64,000 bases of DNA, from NCBI RefSeq assembly GCF_003129605.1, contig NZ_QBDX01000004.1, positions 1-64,000 of the forward strand, read 5' to 3'. This stretch comes from Hyphobacterium indicum. Its GTDB lineage: Bacteria > Pseudomonadota > Alphaproteobacteria > Caulobacterales > Maricaulaceae. This document shows positions 17,760 through 25,559 of this stretch, in pieces. The notes below the pieces were generated by a model. The model saw nothing but the letters and a program-made list of their open reading frames with translations. It ran no database searches and was not told the DNA's origin. The position numbers and the translations under genes were made by a program. Every line of letters starts with the position of its first letter. Position 1 is the stretch's first letter.

Positions 17760-20483
17760 TCACCCCAGACGCGCGCGGGCCGCTTCAAGTGCATCCTTCT
17801 GCGCGGCATAATCCGCCATCTTGGCGCGTTCGGCGGCGACCACATCCGCAGGGGCGTTGGCAACAAAGCGCTCATTGGAGAGCTTCTTTTCCAGCCGCGA
17901 AATCTCGCCCGCCGTCTTCTCGATTTCCTTGTCCAGCCGCGTCCGCTCGGCGTCGAAATCGATCACCCCTTCCAGCGGCAGCGCATAGGTGGTCTCGCTC
18001 ACCACAATCTGCGCCGAGCCTTCGGGGGCCGTGTCCGCCAGCGCAATGCTGTCCAGCCGTGCCAGCTGACAGATCAGGGCGGAATGGCGCTTCAGGCGTT
18101 CGGCAAGCGCCGCATCGCCGGAAATGGCCAGCCCGGCCGGCCGGGCCTTGGCGGGGATATTCATTTCCGAGCGCAGCTTGCGGATTTCGGTGATCAGGCT
18201 GACCAGCCAGTTCATCTCGTCCTGTGCCGCCGCATTGGCAAGGCCTTGCGGCTGCGGCCAGTCGGCCACGATCAGCAGGCTGTCCCGGCCCTCGGGCCCG
18301 GCGGTCTTCGCCCATAGCTCCTCAGTGATGAAGGGCATGAAGGGGTGCAGGAGTTTCAACGCCACTTCCAGCACATAGGCGGTTGTCGCGCGGGTCTCGG
18401 CTTTCGCGGCCTCGTCCTCGCCATTGAAAAGCGGTTTGGCAAATTCCAGATGCCAGTCGCAGAACACATTCCAGACAAAGCGATAGGCCGCGCTGGCCGC
18501 CTCGTTGAAGCGATAGGTTTCAAGCCCTTGCGCCACCGCGCTGGTGGCGGCTTCGGCTTCGCCCAGCAGCCATTGATTGACGGTCTGCTTCACCGACTTC
18601 GGGTCGAATTCCGGGTCCGGCAGGCAATCATTCATCAAACAGAAGCGCGCCGCATTCCACAGCTTGGTGCCGAAATTGCGATAGCCCTCGACCCGGTCCT
18701 TCGACATGCGAATGTCGCGGCCCTGCGCCGCCAGCGCGGCCAGCGTGAAGCGCACCGCATCCGCCCCGAACTCATCGACCAGCTCCAAGGGGTCAATCAC
18801 ATTGCCCTTGGATTTGGACATTTTCGCGCCGTGCTCGTCGCGCACCAGCGCATGGATATAGATATCCGGGAACGGCACCTCTTTCATAAAGTGAAGGCCC
18901 TGCATCATCATCCGGGCGACCCAGAAGAAGATGATGTCGAACGCCGTGACCAGCACGCTCGTCGGATAGAAGCGCTTCAGCTCATCGGTTTCCTCCGGCC
19001 AACCCAGCGTCGAGAACGGCCACAGCGCTGAGGAAAACCAGGTGTCGAGGACGTCTTCGTCCTGGGTCAGCGCCCTGCCACCGGCTTTGGCAACGGCCTC
19101 TGCCTCGCTTTCGGCGACAAAGACATTGCCGTCTTCATCATACCAGGCCGGAATGCGGTGCCCCCACCAGAGCTGACGCGAAATGCACCAGGGCTGGATA
19201 TTGCGCATCCATTCAAAATAGGTCTTTTCCCAGTTCTTCGGATGGAAATCCGTTCGCCCGTCCTCGACCGCGGCAATCGCATCCCTGGCCAGCACATCGG
19301 CCTTCACGAACCACTGATCCGTCAGGAAGGGCTCCACCACCACGCCGGAGCGGTCGCCAAAGGGCTGTTGCACCTTGCGGTCCTCGATCCCGTCCAACAG
19401 GCCGAGTTCGTCCATCCGGGCGACGAGTTTTTCACGCGCCTCGAACCGATCGAGGCCGCGCCACTCGGCGGGGATCCGGTCCAGACCGTCGACCTTTTCA
19501 TCGGTGATCTCGGAGATTAGCCGCGCCTCACGGTCGAACAGATTCACCATCGGCAAGCCCTGGCGCTCACCCACCATGAAGTCATTGAAATCATGCGCCG
19601 GTGTGATCTTCACCGCGCCCGAGCCCTGCTCCGGATCGGCATGTTCATCGGCCACGATCGGGATCTCAACGTCCGCAATCGGCAGGCGGATGGTCTTGCC
19701 CACGAGGCCGGCATAACGCTCATCCTCCGGATGCACGGCTACACCGGTATCGCCCAGAACGGTTTCCGGACGCGTGGTCGCGACCACGATATAGTCGCGC
19801 TCCTCCCACTCGGTGGCCTGGCCGTCCTCGTCAAAGGCAATCGGGAATTTGTAGGTCGAGCCGTCGGCCAGCGGATAGCGGAAGCGCCAGAAATGCCCGT
19901 CGACTTCGCGGTTTTCCACTTCCAGGTCGGAAATCGCCGTCTGGAAATGCGGATCCCAGTTCACCAGCCGTTTGTCGCGATAGATCAGCCCCTGCTCATA
20001 GAGCTCCACGAAAACCTTGAGCACCGCCTTTGACAGGCCCTCATCCATGGTAAAGCGCTCGCGGCTCCAGTCACAGGATGCGCCCAGCCGGCGGAGCTGG
20101 TTGAGGATGGTTCCGCCGGATTCCTCTTTCCATTCCCAGACGCGCTTTATGAAGGCCTCCCGGCCCATATCCCGGCGCGAGATATTGCCTTCCGCGGCCA
20201 GCTGGCGCTCGACCACCATCTGCGTGGCAATTCCGGCATGATCGGTGCCCGGCTGCCACAGCACGGCCTTGCCCAGCATGCGGTGATAGCGGATCAGCAC
20301 GTCCTGCAGCGTATTGTTCAGCGCATGCCCGATATGCAGGCTGCCCGTCACATTGGGGGGCGGAATGACGATGGAATAGGTTTCCGCCTGCGGGTCATCC
20401 TTCGGCTGGAAGGTTCCGGCATCTTCCCATTGCGCATAGAGGCGCGGTTCAGCGGCGTTCGGTTCGAATGTTTTTTCTAGCAT
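17760..20483 (-). CDS. valS: valine--tRNA ligase
   Basis: Class I aminoacyl-tRNA synthetase, 907 residues, normal for bacterial ValRS. It shows the HIGH motif in '[20 protein letters not shown]' near residue 40, the editing (CP1) domain across about 190-400, the KMSKS loop in '[12 protein letters not shown]' near residue 555, and the C-terminal coiled coil ('[20 protein letters not shown]', near residue 840) found in ValRS. It follows popZ on the same strand, with a hairpin in the 69-base gap. Confidence 0.98.
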   Translation of the reverse strand: MLEKTFEPNAAEPRLYAQWEDAGTFQPKDDPQAETYSIVIPPPNVTGSLHIGHALNNTLQDVLIRYHRMLGKAVLWQPGTDHAGIATQMVVERQLAAEGNISRRDMGREAFIKRVWEWKEESGGTILNQLRRLGASCDWSRERFTMDEGLSKAVLKVFVELYEQGLIYRDKRLVNWDPHFQTAISDLEVENREVDGHFWRFRYPLADGSTYKFPIAFDEDGQATEWEERDYIVVATTRPETVLGDTGVAVHPEDERYAGLVGKTIRLPIADVEIPIVADEHADPEQGSGAVKITPAHDFNDFMVGERQGLPMVNLFDREARLISEITDEKVDGLDRIPAEWRGLDRFEAREKLVARMDELGLLDGIEDRKVQQPFGDRSGVVVEPFLTDQWFVKADVLARDAIAAVEDGRTDFHPKNWEKTYFEWMRNIQPWCISRQLWWGHRIPAWYDEDGNVFVAESEAEAVAKAGGRALTQDEDVLDTWFSSALWPFSTLGWPEETDELKRFYPTSVLVTAFDIIFFWVARMMMQGLHFMKEVPFPDIYIHALVRDEHGAKMSKSKGNVIDPLELVDEFGADAVRFTLAALAAQGRDIRMSKDRVEGYRNFGTKLWNAARFCLMNDCLPDPEFDPKSVKQTVNQWLLGEAEAATSAVAQGLETYRFNEAASAAYRFVWNVFCDWHLEFAKPLFNGEDEAAKAETRATTAYVLEVALKLLHPFMPFITEELWAKTAGPEGRDSLLIVADWPQPQGLANAAAQDEMNWLVSLITEIRKLRSEMNIPAKARPAGLAISGDAALAERLKRHSALICQLARLDSIALADTAPEGSAQIVVSETTYALPLEGVIDFDAERTRLDKEIEKTAGEISRLEKKLSNERFVANAPADVVAAERAKMADYAAQKDALEAARARLG

Positions 20484-20499
20484 GGCGGCGGATACATAA

Positions 20500-20527
20500 A
20501 GGGCGCCGACGATTTCGTCGACGCCCT
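20500..20527 (-). terminator. hairpin between popZ and valS
   Basis: An imperfect stem of about 12 bp (AGGGCG-c-CGACG against CGTCG-a-CGCCCT) lies between the popZ stop and the valS start. On the minus strand it is followed by only a short U-run (TTTA), so it may be a weak terminator or an attenuator for valS. Confidence 0.4.
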
Positions 20528-20552
20528 ATTCTTTTCTGTTTCAGTTAAGCGC

Positions 20553-21188
20553 TTAGCGTCGACGCGAAATTCGTTCGATTTCGGCTTCGACCTTCTCCTC
20601 GACGATCCGTGGCAAATTCGTATCGAGCCAGTCTTTCAGCATCGGACGCATCATTTCGCGCACAATGCCTTCAAGGGTCAGGCCATCGGCCGAGGCCACA
20701 CGGAGATTTTCAGCCAGGGCGTCAAACGCGCCGGCGGCGGCTGTCGCGGCCGGTGCCCCGACCAGCGAATCATCCTCTTCCGCAGCCGGTTGCGGCGCAG
20801 CTTCCGGAGCCGCTTCGGCGACGGGTTCAGGTTCGGGCTGCGGAGCGGGCTCGTCCTCCTCGCGGTCGACAATCATCAGATCATCATCAAGCGCCAGCGG
20901 GTCGGTACCGCCGCCGACTTCATCAATCTTGTCGGTGAGCTCGAGCACTTCATCATCTGCCGGTTCCGGCTCTGCCGGGGCTTCAGCCACCGGTTCCGGC
21001 TCCGACGGAGCTTCGGCGGCCGGTTCGGGCGCGGGCTCTGGCGTCGCCTCTTCTGCCGGTTCGTCGGCGGCGGGTGATTCGGCAGCCGCCTCGGCTTCGC
21101 CACCGTCCTCGTCCTCGTCTATGATCCGGCGGATCGAGGCGAGGATTTCTTCCATGGACGGTTCGTTTTCTGCAGCTTCTGTTGGCAT
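20553..21188 (-). CDS. popZ: polar organizing protein PopZ (DUF2497)
   Basis: Self-assembling pole-organising scaffold that anchors the centromere protein ParB and recruits cell-cycle regulators. The 211-residue protein has the diagnostic N-terminal helix 'SMEEILASIRRIIDEDED' (residues 11-28), a long Pro/Glu/Ala/Asp-rich disordered linker (about 30-140), and the C-terminal helical oligomerisation region from 'LRVASADGLTLEGIVREMM' onward. The valS-popZ-tolC neighbourhood resembles, as I recall, that of Caulobacter. The linker is highly acidic and repetitive ('PEPAPEPAAE'-like), as expected for the condensate-forming family. Confidence 0.9.
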   Translation of the reverse strand: MPTEAAENEPSMEEILASIRRIIDEDEDGGEAEAAAESPAADEPAEEATPEPAPEPAAEAPSEPEPVAEAPAEPEPADDEVLELTDKIDEVGGGTDPLALDDDLMIVDREEDEPAPQPEPEPVAEAAPEAAPQPAAEEDDSLVGAPAATAAAGAFDALAENLRVASADGLTLEGIVREMMRPMLKDWLDTNLPRIVEEKVEAEIERISRRR

Positions 21189-21284
21189 GAGCGGGCGATC
21201 CCTCTTCCGTCGCTTCCCCTGATGGGCGAATTAAAACCGGTCTGGAGGGGTGCTGTCCAGCCGTAAAGCCCAGTTATCCGCGGA

Positions 21285-22631
21285 TTAATTCCACGGCATG
21301 AAGCCGGCGTCACCGCTGGAAGACGTGCTGACATAGGGTTCCGGCTCACCGGTAATGCCCAGCGTTTCCGCTGTCAGCAGTCCCATCGCCTGCAACAATG
21401 TCAGGCCGGCGACATACGAATCACGTTCCGCACTGACGAGTGTCAGGCGGGCATCCAGCAATTCCTGCTCGGCATTGAGGACATCCAGCGTCGTGCGCAA
21501 ACCGACAAAGGCTTCCTGCTGGACACCATCCAGCGCAATTTCATTGGCTTCGACGGACTGCTCGCTGGAGGCGATCACCGACCGGCTGGCGACAAGATTG
21601 TTGAACGCCGTTGTCACCACCTCGGTGACCTGCCGGCGGGCAGCGGTCACCCGCATCCGGGCCTGATCGGCATTGAAGTTGGCCTGCCGCACGCGCGAGC
21701 GGTTGAGCCCGCCCGTAAAAAGCGGCACGGAGACCTGCGCGGCGACCGAGACCCGGTCGGTCTGATCCCCTGAAAGCTGCTGGTCCAGCCCCCGGCTGGC
21801 AGACGCGGACAGGGACACATCCGGCATGTAAGCGCCGCGGGCCGTCCGGATGGCGGCACGAGCCGAATCCTCGGTAAAGGCTGCGGCCCGCAAGACGGGG
21901 CTGAAATCCAGCGCAATCTCGAGCGCATCTTCCAGTTCGTCCGGCAATTGCGGCAGCGGCGGCTCGGGGGCCAGTGTGGCCGGGTATTGCCCGACGAGCG
22001 CGGCATAACGCGCCCGGCTGGCCGCCAGCTGCGACAGCGCGGCGGCAAACTGGGCGCGGGCGCCGGAAAGCCGGGCTTCGGCCTGGGACACATCTGTCCG
22101 TGTGATCTCTCCGACTTCGAAACGGTCCTCGGCGGCATCCAGCTGAGCCAGCAGCACTTCGACATTATTGCGGCGGATTTCAGCGATCGAGACATCACGG
22201 CGGACATCCAGATAGGCTGTGGCTGCCTGCAACAGCACCGTCTGCTCGCTGGATCGCAACTGTTCGCGCGATGCCTGGACATTGGCCTGCGCCTGGCTGA
22301 TCGCGCCATTGATCTCGCCGCCGCGCCAGATCGCCTGACTGGCATCAATGCGATAGCTCTGTGGTGTCACCGTGTTCGACTGGTTGAAAAACCCGCCCGA
22401 ACTTTCTGTATAGGTGCTGCTGATTCCGGCCGTCGCCGAGACATTGGGCAGCCAGCCGGCGCGCGCCTGCGTTATCGATTCTTCAACGGCACGAACCCCG
22501 GCGCGCTCCGCCTGCAGGGTCGGGTTGGACCGGTAGGTCAGCTCGAGTGTTTCCTCGAAAGTCTGGGCTTGCGCCGGGAGCGTCAGCACTGCGGCCGCGA
22601 TCGCGCCGGAAATGAGAAGTCTGGTAAACAT
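21285..22631 (-). CDS. tolC: TolC family outer-membrane channel protein
   Basis: Outer-membrane exit duct for type I secretion and tripartite efflux. The 448-residue protein starts with a signal peptide ending at 'LTLPAQAQ' (about residue 22), followed by 'TFEETLELTYRSNPTLQAER', the classic TolC opening. Two repeats of coiled-coil and strand segments follow, with 'VSVPLFTGG' near residue 305. It could serve the RND pump encoded at 24.5-28.8 kb, but that is inference. The 144 bases upstream hold overlapping palindromes that may be a repressor site. Confidence 0.93.
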   Translation of the reverse strand: MFTRLLISGAIAAAVLTLPAQAQTFEETLELTYRSNPTLQAERAGVRAVEESITQARAGWLPNVSATAGISSTYTESSGGFFNQSNTVTPQSYRIDASQAIWRGGEINGAISQAQANVQASREQLRSSEQTVLLQAATAYLDVRRDVSIAEIRRNNVEVLLAQLDAAEDRFEVGEITRTDVSQAEARLSGARAQFAAALSQLAASRARYAALVGQYPATLAPEPPLPQLPDELEDALEIALDFSPVLRAAAFTEDSARAAIRTARGAYMPDVSLSASASRGLDQQLSGDQTDRVSVAAQVSVPLFTGGLNRSRVRQANFNADQARMRVTAARRQVTEVVTTAFNNLVASRSVIASSEQSVEANEIALDGVQQEAFVGLRTTLDVLNAEQELLDARLTLVSAERDSYVAGLTLLQAMGLLTAETLGITGEPEPYVSTSSSGDAGFMPWN

Positions 22632-22713
22632 GTGCGTCCCTCGAATTTCGCCGCAGTTTATACGTTAATACCCGCAGGCATAGTGTCGGCTTTGTAAGGT
22701 TCCGGACACGGCC

Positions 22714-22734
22714 AACGATGTGAACATCGTTCAC
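22714..22734. promoter_or_regulatory. overlapping palindromes upstream of tolC
   Basis: Two perfect dyads overlap: AACGATGT-GA-ACATCGTT (22714-22731) and GTGAAC-ATC-GTTCAC (22720-22734). They lie about 85 bases before the tolC start and about 40 bases past the PCMT-like gene's stop. The size and symmetry fit a TetR- or GntR-type operator. A terminator for the upstream gene is less likely because no U-run follows. Confidence 0.4.
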
Positions 22735-22775
22735 TTAATTAACGTAACCGTCTTTTCAAGCGGCGTCTTGCCGCA

Positions 22776-23429
22776 TCAGAAGACGAAACCGGCCTCTTTC
22801 TCGAAACCGGGAATCAATCGCGGCGTCGAATCAAATACGATACGGTGACCGATACTGTCGCCGGACCGCGTGAATATCGTCGCTTTTCCGGACATGCCCT
22901 TGCGCACGACGACGGCCAGCCGGCCGCCATCCTTCAACTGGTCAAACCAGGCCCGCGGCACATCCTCGACAGCGCCCTCGACAAAGATCACGTCATACGG
23001 CCCCTGCCCCGGCGCGCCCTTCACCGGATCGCCGCCAATGATCGCCGTATTGTCGCAGCCGGCATCGGCGAGCGCATCGGACGATTTCCTGACCAGCGAC
23101 TCGTCGGCTTCGACGCCGACAACCGTTTCCGCCATCCGCGACAACACAGCCGCCGCATAGCCACGGCCGCTGGCAATGTTGAGCACCAGCTCGTCCGGCT
23201 GCACCTGCGCAGCATGAATCAGCAGGCCCAGATCGCGCGGGCGCATCATCCAGCGGCCCGGAGCCGCCTCCACTTCACAATCAGCATAGGCGATTGCCGC
23301 CTTGCTCTTCGGGATGAAGGCATGACGCGGCAAGGTCCGCAGCGCTTTCAGAAGCCGACGGTCTGTGACATCCGCCGTATGAATCTGGCTATCGACCATC
23401 GCATCGCGTTCACGGGAAAAATCCGGCAC
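22776..23429 (-). CDS. PCMT-like methyltransferase next to tolC
   Basis: A 217-residue protein of the isoaspartyl-methyltransferase fold, but divergent from true Pcm (there is a separate pcm at 4869). It has 'LVLNIASGRGYAAAVLSRM' near residue 80 as the SAM site and 'PYDVIFVEGAVEDVP' near residue 145. The Pcm signature 'CGQTISQP' is replaced by 'WMMRPRDLGLLIHAAQ'. As I recall, this gene sits beside tolC in several alphaproteobacteria; its substrate is not established. It runs in the same direction as tolC with about 144 bases between. Confidence 0.85.
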   Translation of the reverse strand: MPDFSRERDAMVDSQIHTADVTDRRLLKALRTLPRHAFIPKSKAAIAYADCEVEAAPGRWMMRPRDLGLLIHAAQVQPDELVLNIASGRGYAAAVLSRMAETVVGVEADESLVRKSSDALADAGCDNTAIIGGDPVKGAPGQGPYDVIFVEGAVEDVPRAWFDQLKDGGRLAVVVRKGMSGKATIFTRSGDSIGHRIVFDSTPRLIPGFEKEAGFVF

Positions 23430-23570
23430 GTGGGCCCCCTCTGATTTACCAAGGCGTGGCGCTTATATCGCGCGTTGAAAGCCTGCGGCAACACCTGATG
23501 ACGGCGATCGTGCGAGAACACGTTGCCGGGACGAATGGCCTCGGTTACAAACCCGGCTCACCGCAAGGAT

Positions 23571-23644
23571 GGCTCCGTGGCGGAGTGGTGACGCAGCGGA
23601 TTGCAAATCCGTGTACCCCGGTTCGATTCCGGGCGGAGCCTCCA
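23571..23644 (+). tRNA. tRNA-Cys (GCA)
   Basis: A complete cloverleaf: acceptor stem GGCTCCG/CGGAGCC, anticodon loop with GCA flanked by stem GGAT/ATCC, T-arm with GGTTCGATTCC, discriminator T and an encoded CCA. The U73 discriminator is the known identity element for tRNA-Cys. Confidence 0.95.
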
Positions 23645-23676
23645 ACCATCCCGGCCAGACACAAGCGCGAACCGGC

Positions 23677-24018
23677 CTATTCCGCTGCCGGCGGCGCCAC
23701 GCCGGCGCGCTGCAGTGCGCGGTCAAGCTTTCCCGTCAGGGCCAAGAACAGCATGTGATAATCGCCGCGCAGCGACCATAGCGGATAGGTGAATGTCGCA
23801 GGCTTGTTCTTTTCGATGAAGGCGTGACTCACCCAGGCAAAAAAATAGCCGGACAGGGGCACCGCCAGCAAAAGCCACCAGTTTTGCGTTGCCAGGGCAT
23901 AAACCAGCACGCTGATGGCCAGGATCGAGCCCGTATAATGGAACAGCCGCGTTTCCAGCTTGGCGTGCTCTTGTAGGTAGTAGGGAAAGAAATCGCTATA
24001 TGTTGTGTATTCACGCAT
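23677..24018 (-). CDS. Mpo1/DUF962-like membrane protein
   Basis: A small membrane protein of 113 residues. The start 'MREYTTYSDFFPYYLQEH' follows a strong ribosome site (GGAGGGGG); an upstream in-frame start lacks one. It has 'LFHYTGSILAISVL' and 'WLLLAVPLSGYFFAWVSHAF' as the main helices and a conserved 'FPYYLQEHAKLETRLFHYTG', which resembles the Mpo1/YGL010w (DUF962) family. In yeast that family dioxygenates 2-hydroxy fatty acids using iron bound by histidines. His residues in 'FHYTG', 'EH' and 'SHAF' are in suitable places, but bacterial function is unproven. Confidence 0.8.
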   Translation of the reverse strand: MREYTTYSDFFPYYLQEHAKLETRLFHYTGSILAISVLVYALATQNWWLLLAVPLSGYFFAWVSHAFIEKNKPATFTYPLWSLRGDYHMLFLALTGKLDRALQRAGVAPPAAE

Positions 24019-24079
24019 GGAAATCCCCCTCCGGTAAGACTTATTCAAGCAGACTGAATCGTTTTCGACCATTTCGCAA

Positions 24080-24194
24080 ACCCGTTAACTTCATATTTAC
24101 CCTCTTGGGAGAAAGTTTACCTGTCTTCCCGTGAAGACACCCCACCATCCACCCAATGCCTTGTCGGGAGCCTCACTGGCTCCCGATTTTCTTT
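24080..24194 (+). ncRNA. candidate small RNA
   Basis: There is no gene on the plus strand between tRNA-Cys and tRNA-Asn, yet this stretch ends in a textbook intrinsic terminator (24164-24194). Upstream is a second perfect hairpin, TGTCTTC-ccgt-GAAGACA (24122-24139), and between them a single-stranded C-rich segment with CCACC and CCACCC that could pair with ribosome sites. That layout is typical of trans-acting sRNAs. The 5' end is a guess and no promoter is convincing. Confidence 0.35.
24164..24194 (+). terminator. intrinsic terminator
   Basis: Perfect 9-bp stem TCGGGAGCC/GGCTCCCGA with a five-base loop (TCACT) followed by TTTTCTTT. It points in the plus direction with no plus-strand gene just upstream, so it presumably ends a non-coding transcript. 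Confidence 0.8.
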
Positions 24195-24271
24195 GTGCAT
24201 TTGATGGCGCATCAAGGCTTGCCGCCGGATCAAATCCGGTGGTATAGCCCCCGCCTCATTGCTAAGGCTTT

Positions 24272-24347
24272 TCCCTGGTAGCTCAGTTGGTAGAGCAGGT
24301 GACTGTTAATCACCGGGTCGGCGGTTCGAGCCCGTCCCAGGGAGCCA
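24272..24347 (+). tRNA. tRNA-Asn (GTT)
   Basis: Acceptor stem TCCCTGG/CCAGGGA, D-arm with AGCTCAGTTGGTAGAGC, anticodon GTT in stem GGTGA/TCACC, T-arm GGTTCGAGCCC, discriminator G and encoded CCA. All features match tRNA-Asn. Confidence 0.97.
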
Positions 24348-24491
24348 GCAATGACCTCCGTATCGTGCAGAAATTCTGATCAATTCCGAAAAAGACGCGT
24401 CAATTCCGGGCTTGCCTCTCGATTCTGAGTCGGATTCGGCCTATCTCGCACCTGCAACATGGCCTGCGGGCGAATCAGACGGATATCCACT

Positions 24492-25559
24492 ATGCGCTTC
24501 AACGGCCGGTATATCGCAGCCATCGTCATTGTCATTCTGGTCGGAAGCTTCTTTCTCTTCGGAACGGTTTTCAATAATCGCGATGCCGGTCAGGCCGCGC
24601 AGGATGGCCAGGCCCCGTCGCGCGCGCCCCGCGTTGTCTATGAAACCTTCACCGCCGAGGAACAGCCCGGCTATCTGGTGCTGCGGGGCCGGACAGAGGC
24701 CCTGCGCGAGGTCTCTGTGCGCGCCGAAACCGGGGGCCGGGTCGTTGAAGCGCCCGCACCGGAAGGCGCCCGCGTCGAGGAAGGTGATCTTCTTTGCCGG
24801 CTGGAAGTCGATGCCCGCCAGGCTGCGCTTGACCAGGCCCGCGCCGATCTGCGCGCCGCCCAGCAGGAATATGAAGGCGCGGTGACACTCAGCGACCGGG
24901 GGTACCGGTCCCAGAATTCCGTCGCCGCCCTCGAAGCCGCCCGGGACGGCGCCCGCGCCCGTCTCGAAGCGGCGCAGCAGGAATTGGCCAATATCTATAT
25001 CCGGGCACCGTTCGGCGGCTGGTTTGACCGGCGCGATGCGGAAATCGGTGACTATCTCGCTCCGGGCGCGTCCTGCGGCGTGGTGCTGGAGCTCGATCCA
25101 TTGCTGGCGGTGGCTCAGGTCTCGGAAAGCGATGTCGGCGTGCTGGAACCGGGGATGACGGGTGAAGCCCAGCTGATTACCGGAGAAACCGTGACCGGAA
25201 CACTTCGGCGCATCGCGCATCAAGCCGATCCGGCCACAAGAACGTTCCGGACCGAATTATCGATTGCCAACCCGGACGGCGTCTTGCGGTCCGGCATTAC
25301 CACCGAAATCATCATCCCCCTGCCGGCGCAGCGGGCACACCTCGTGCCGACCACCGTTCTTGCGCTCAACGAAGACGGGCATATCGGCGTCCGCATCATC
25401 GACAGCAATGACCGTGTGCGATTCGTCGAAGTCGAATGGCTGTCCGACGCGCCCGGCGGCAGCTGGGTGGCCGGCCTGCCGGATCCGGCCAGGGTCATTG
25501 TCCAGGGCCAGGACTTCGTGGAGGACGGCGCCATCGTGGAATCGGTGGCCGCGCCATGA
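24492..25559 (+). CDS. RND efflux pump periplasmic adaptor
   Basis: Membrane-fusion protein that links an inner-membrane RND pump to a TolC-like duct. I start it at 'MRFNGRYIAAIVIVILVGS', an N-terminal anchor helix of residues 7-27. The 355-residue protein has a lipoyl/barrel-sandwich domain split around a short coiled coil ('RQAALDQARADLRAAQQEYE', near residue 103), then 'IRAPFGGWFDRR' and a beta-barrel domain. The ATGA at its end overlaps the pump gene by four bases, so the two are made together. Substrate unknown. No regulator gene is adjacent. Confidence 0.93.
   Translation: MRFNGRYIAAIVIVILVGSFFLFGTVFNNRDAGQAAQDGQAPSRAPRVVYETFTAEEQPGYLVLRGRTEALREVSVRAETGGRVVEAPAPEGARVEEGDLLCRLEVDARQAALDQARADLRAAQQEYEGAVTLSDRGYRSQNSVAALEAARDGARARLEAAQQELANIYIRAPFGGWFDRRDAEIGDYLAPGASCGVVLELDPLLAVAQVSESDVGVLEPGMTGEAQLITGETVTGTLRRIAHQADPATRTFRTELSIANPDGVLRSGITTEIIIPLPAQRAHLVPTTVLALNEDGHIGVRIIDSNDRVRFVEVEWLSDAPGGSWVAGLPDPARVIVQGQDFVEDGAIVESVAAP

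Noticed and set aside
20665-21222. 185-codon serine/glycine-rich frame opposite popZ
   Set aside because: A shadow of the repetitive acidic PopZ linker read on the other strand.
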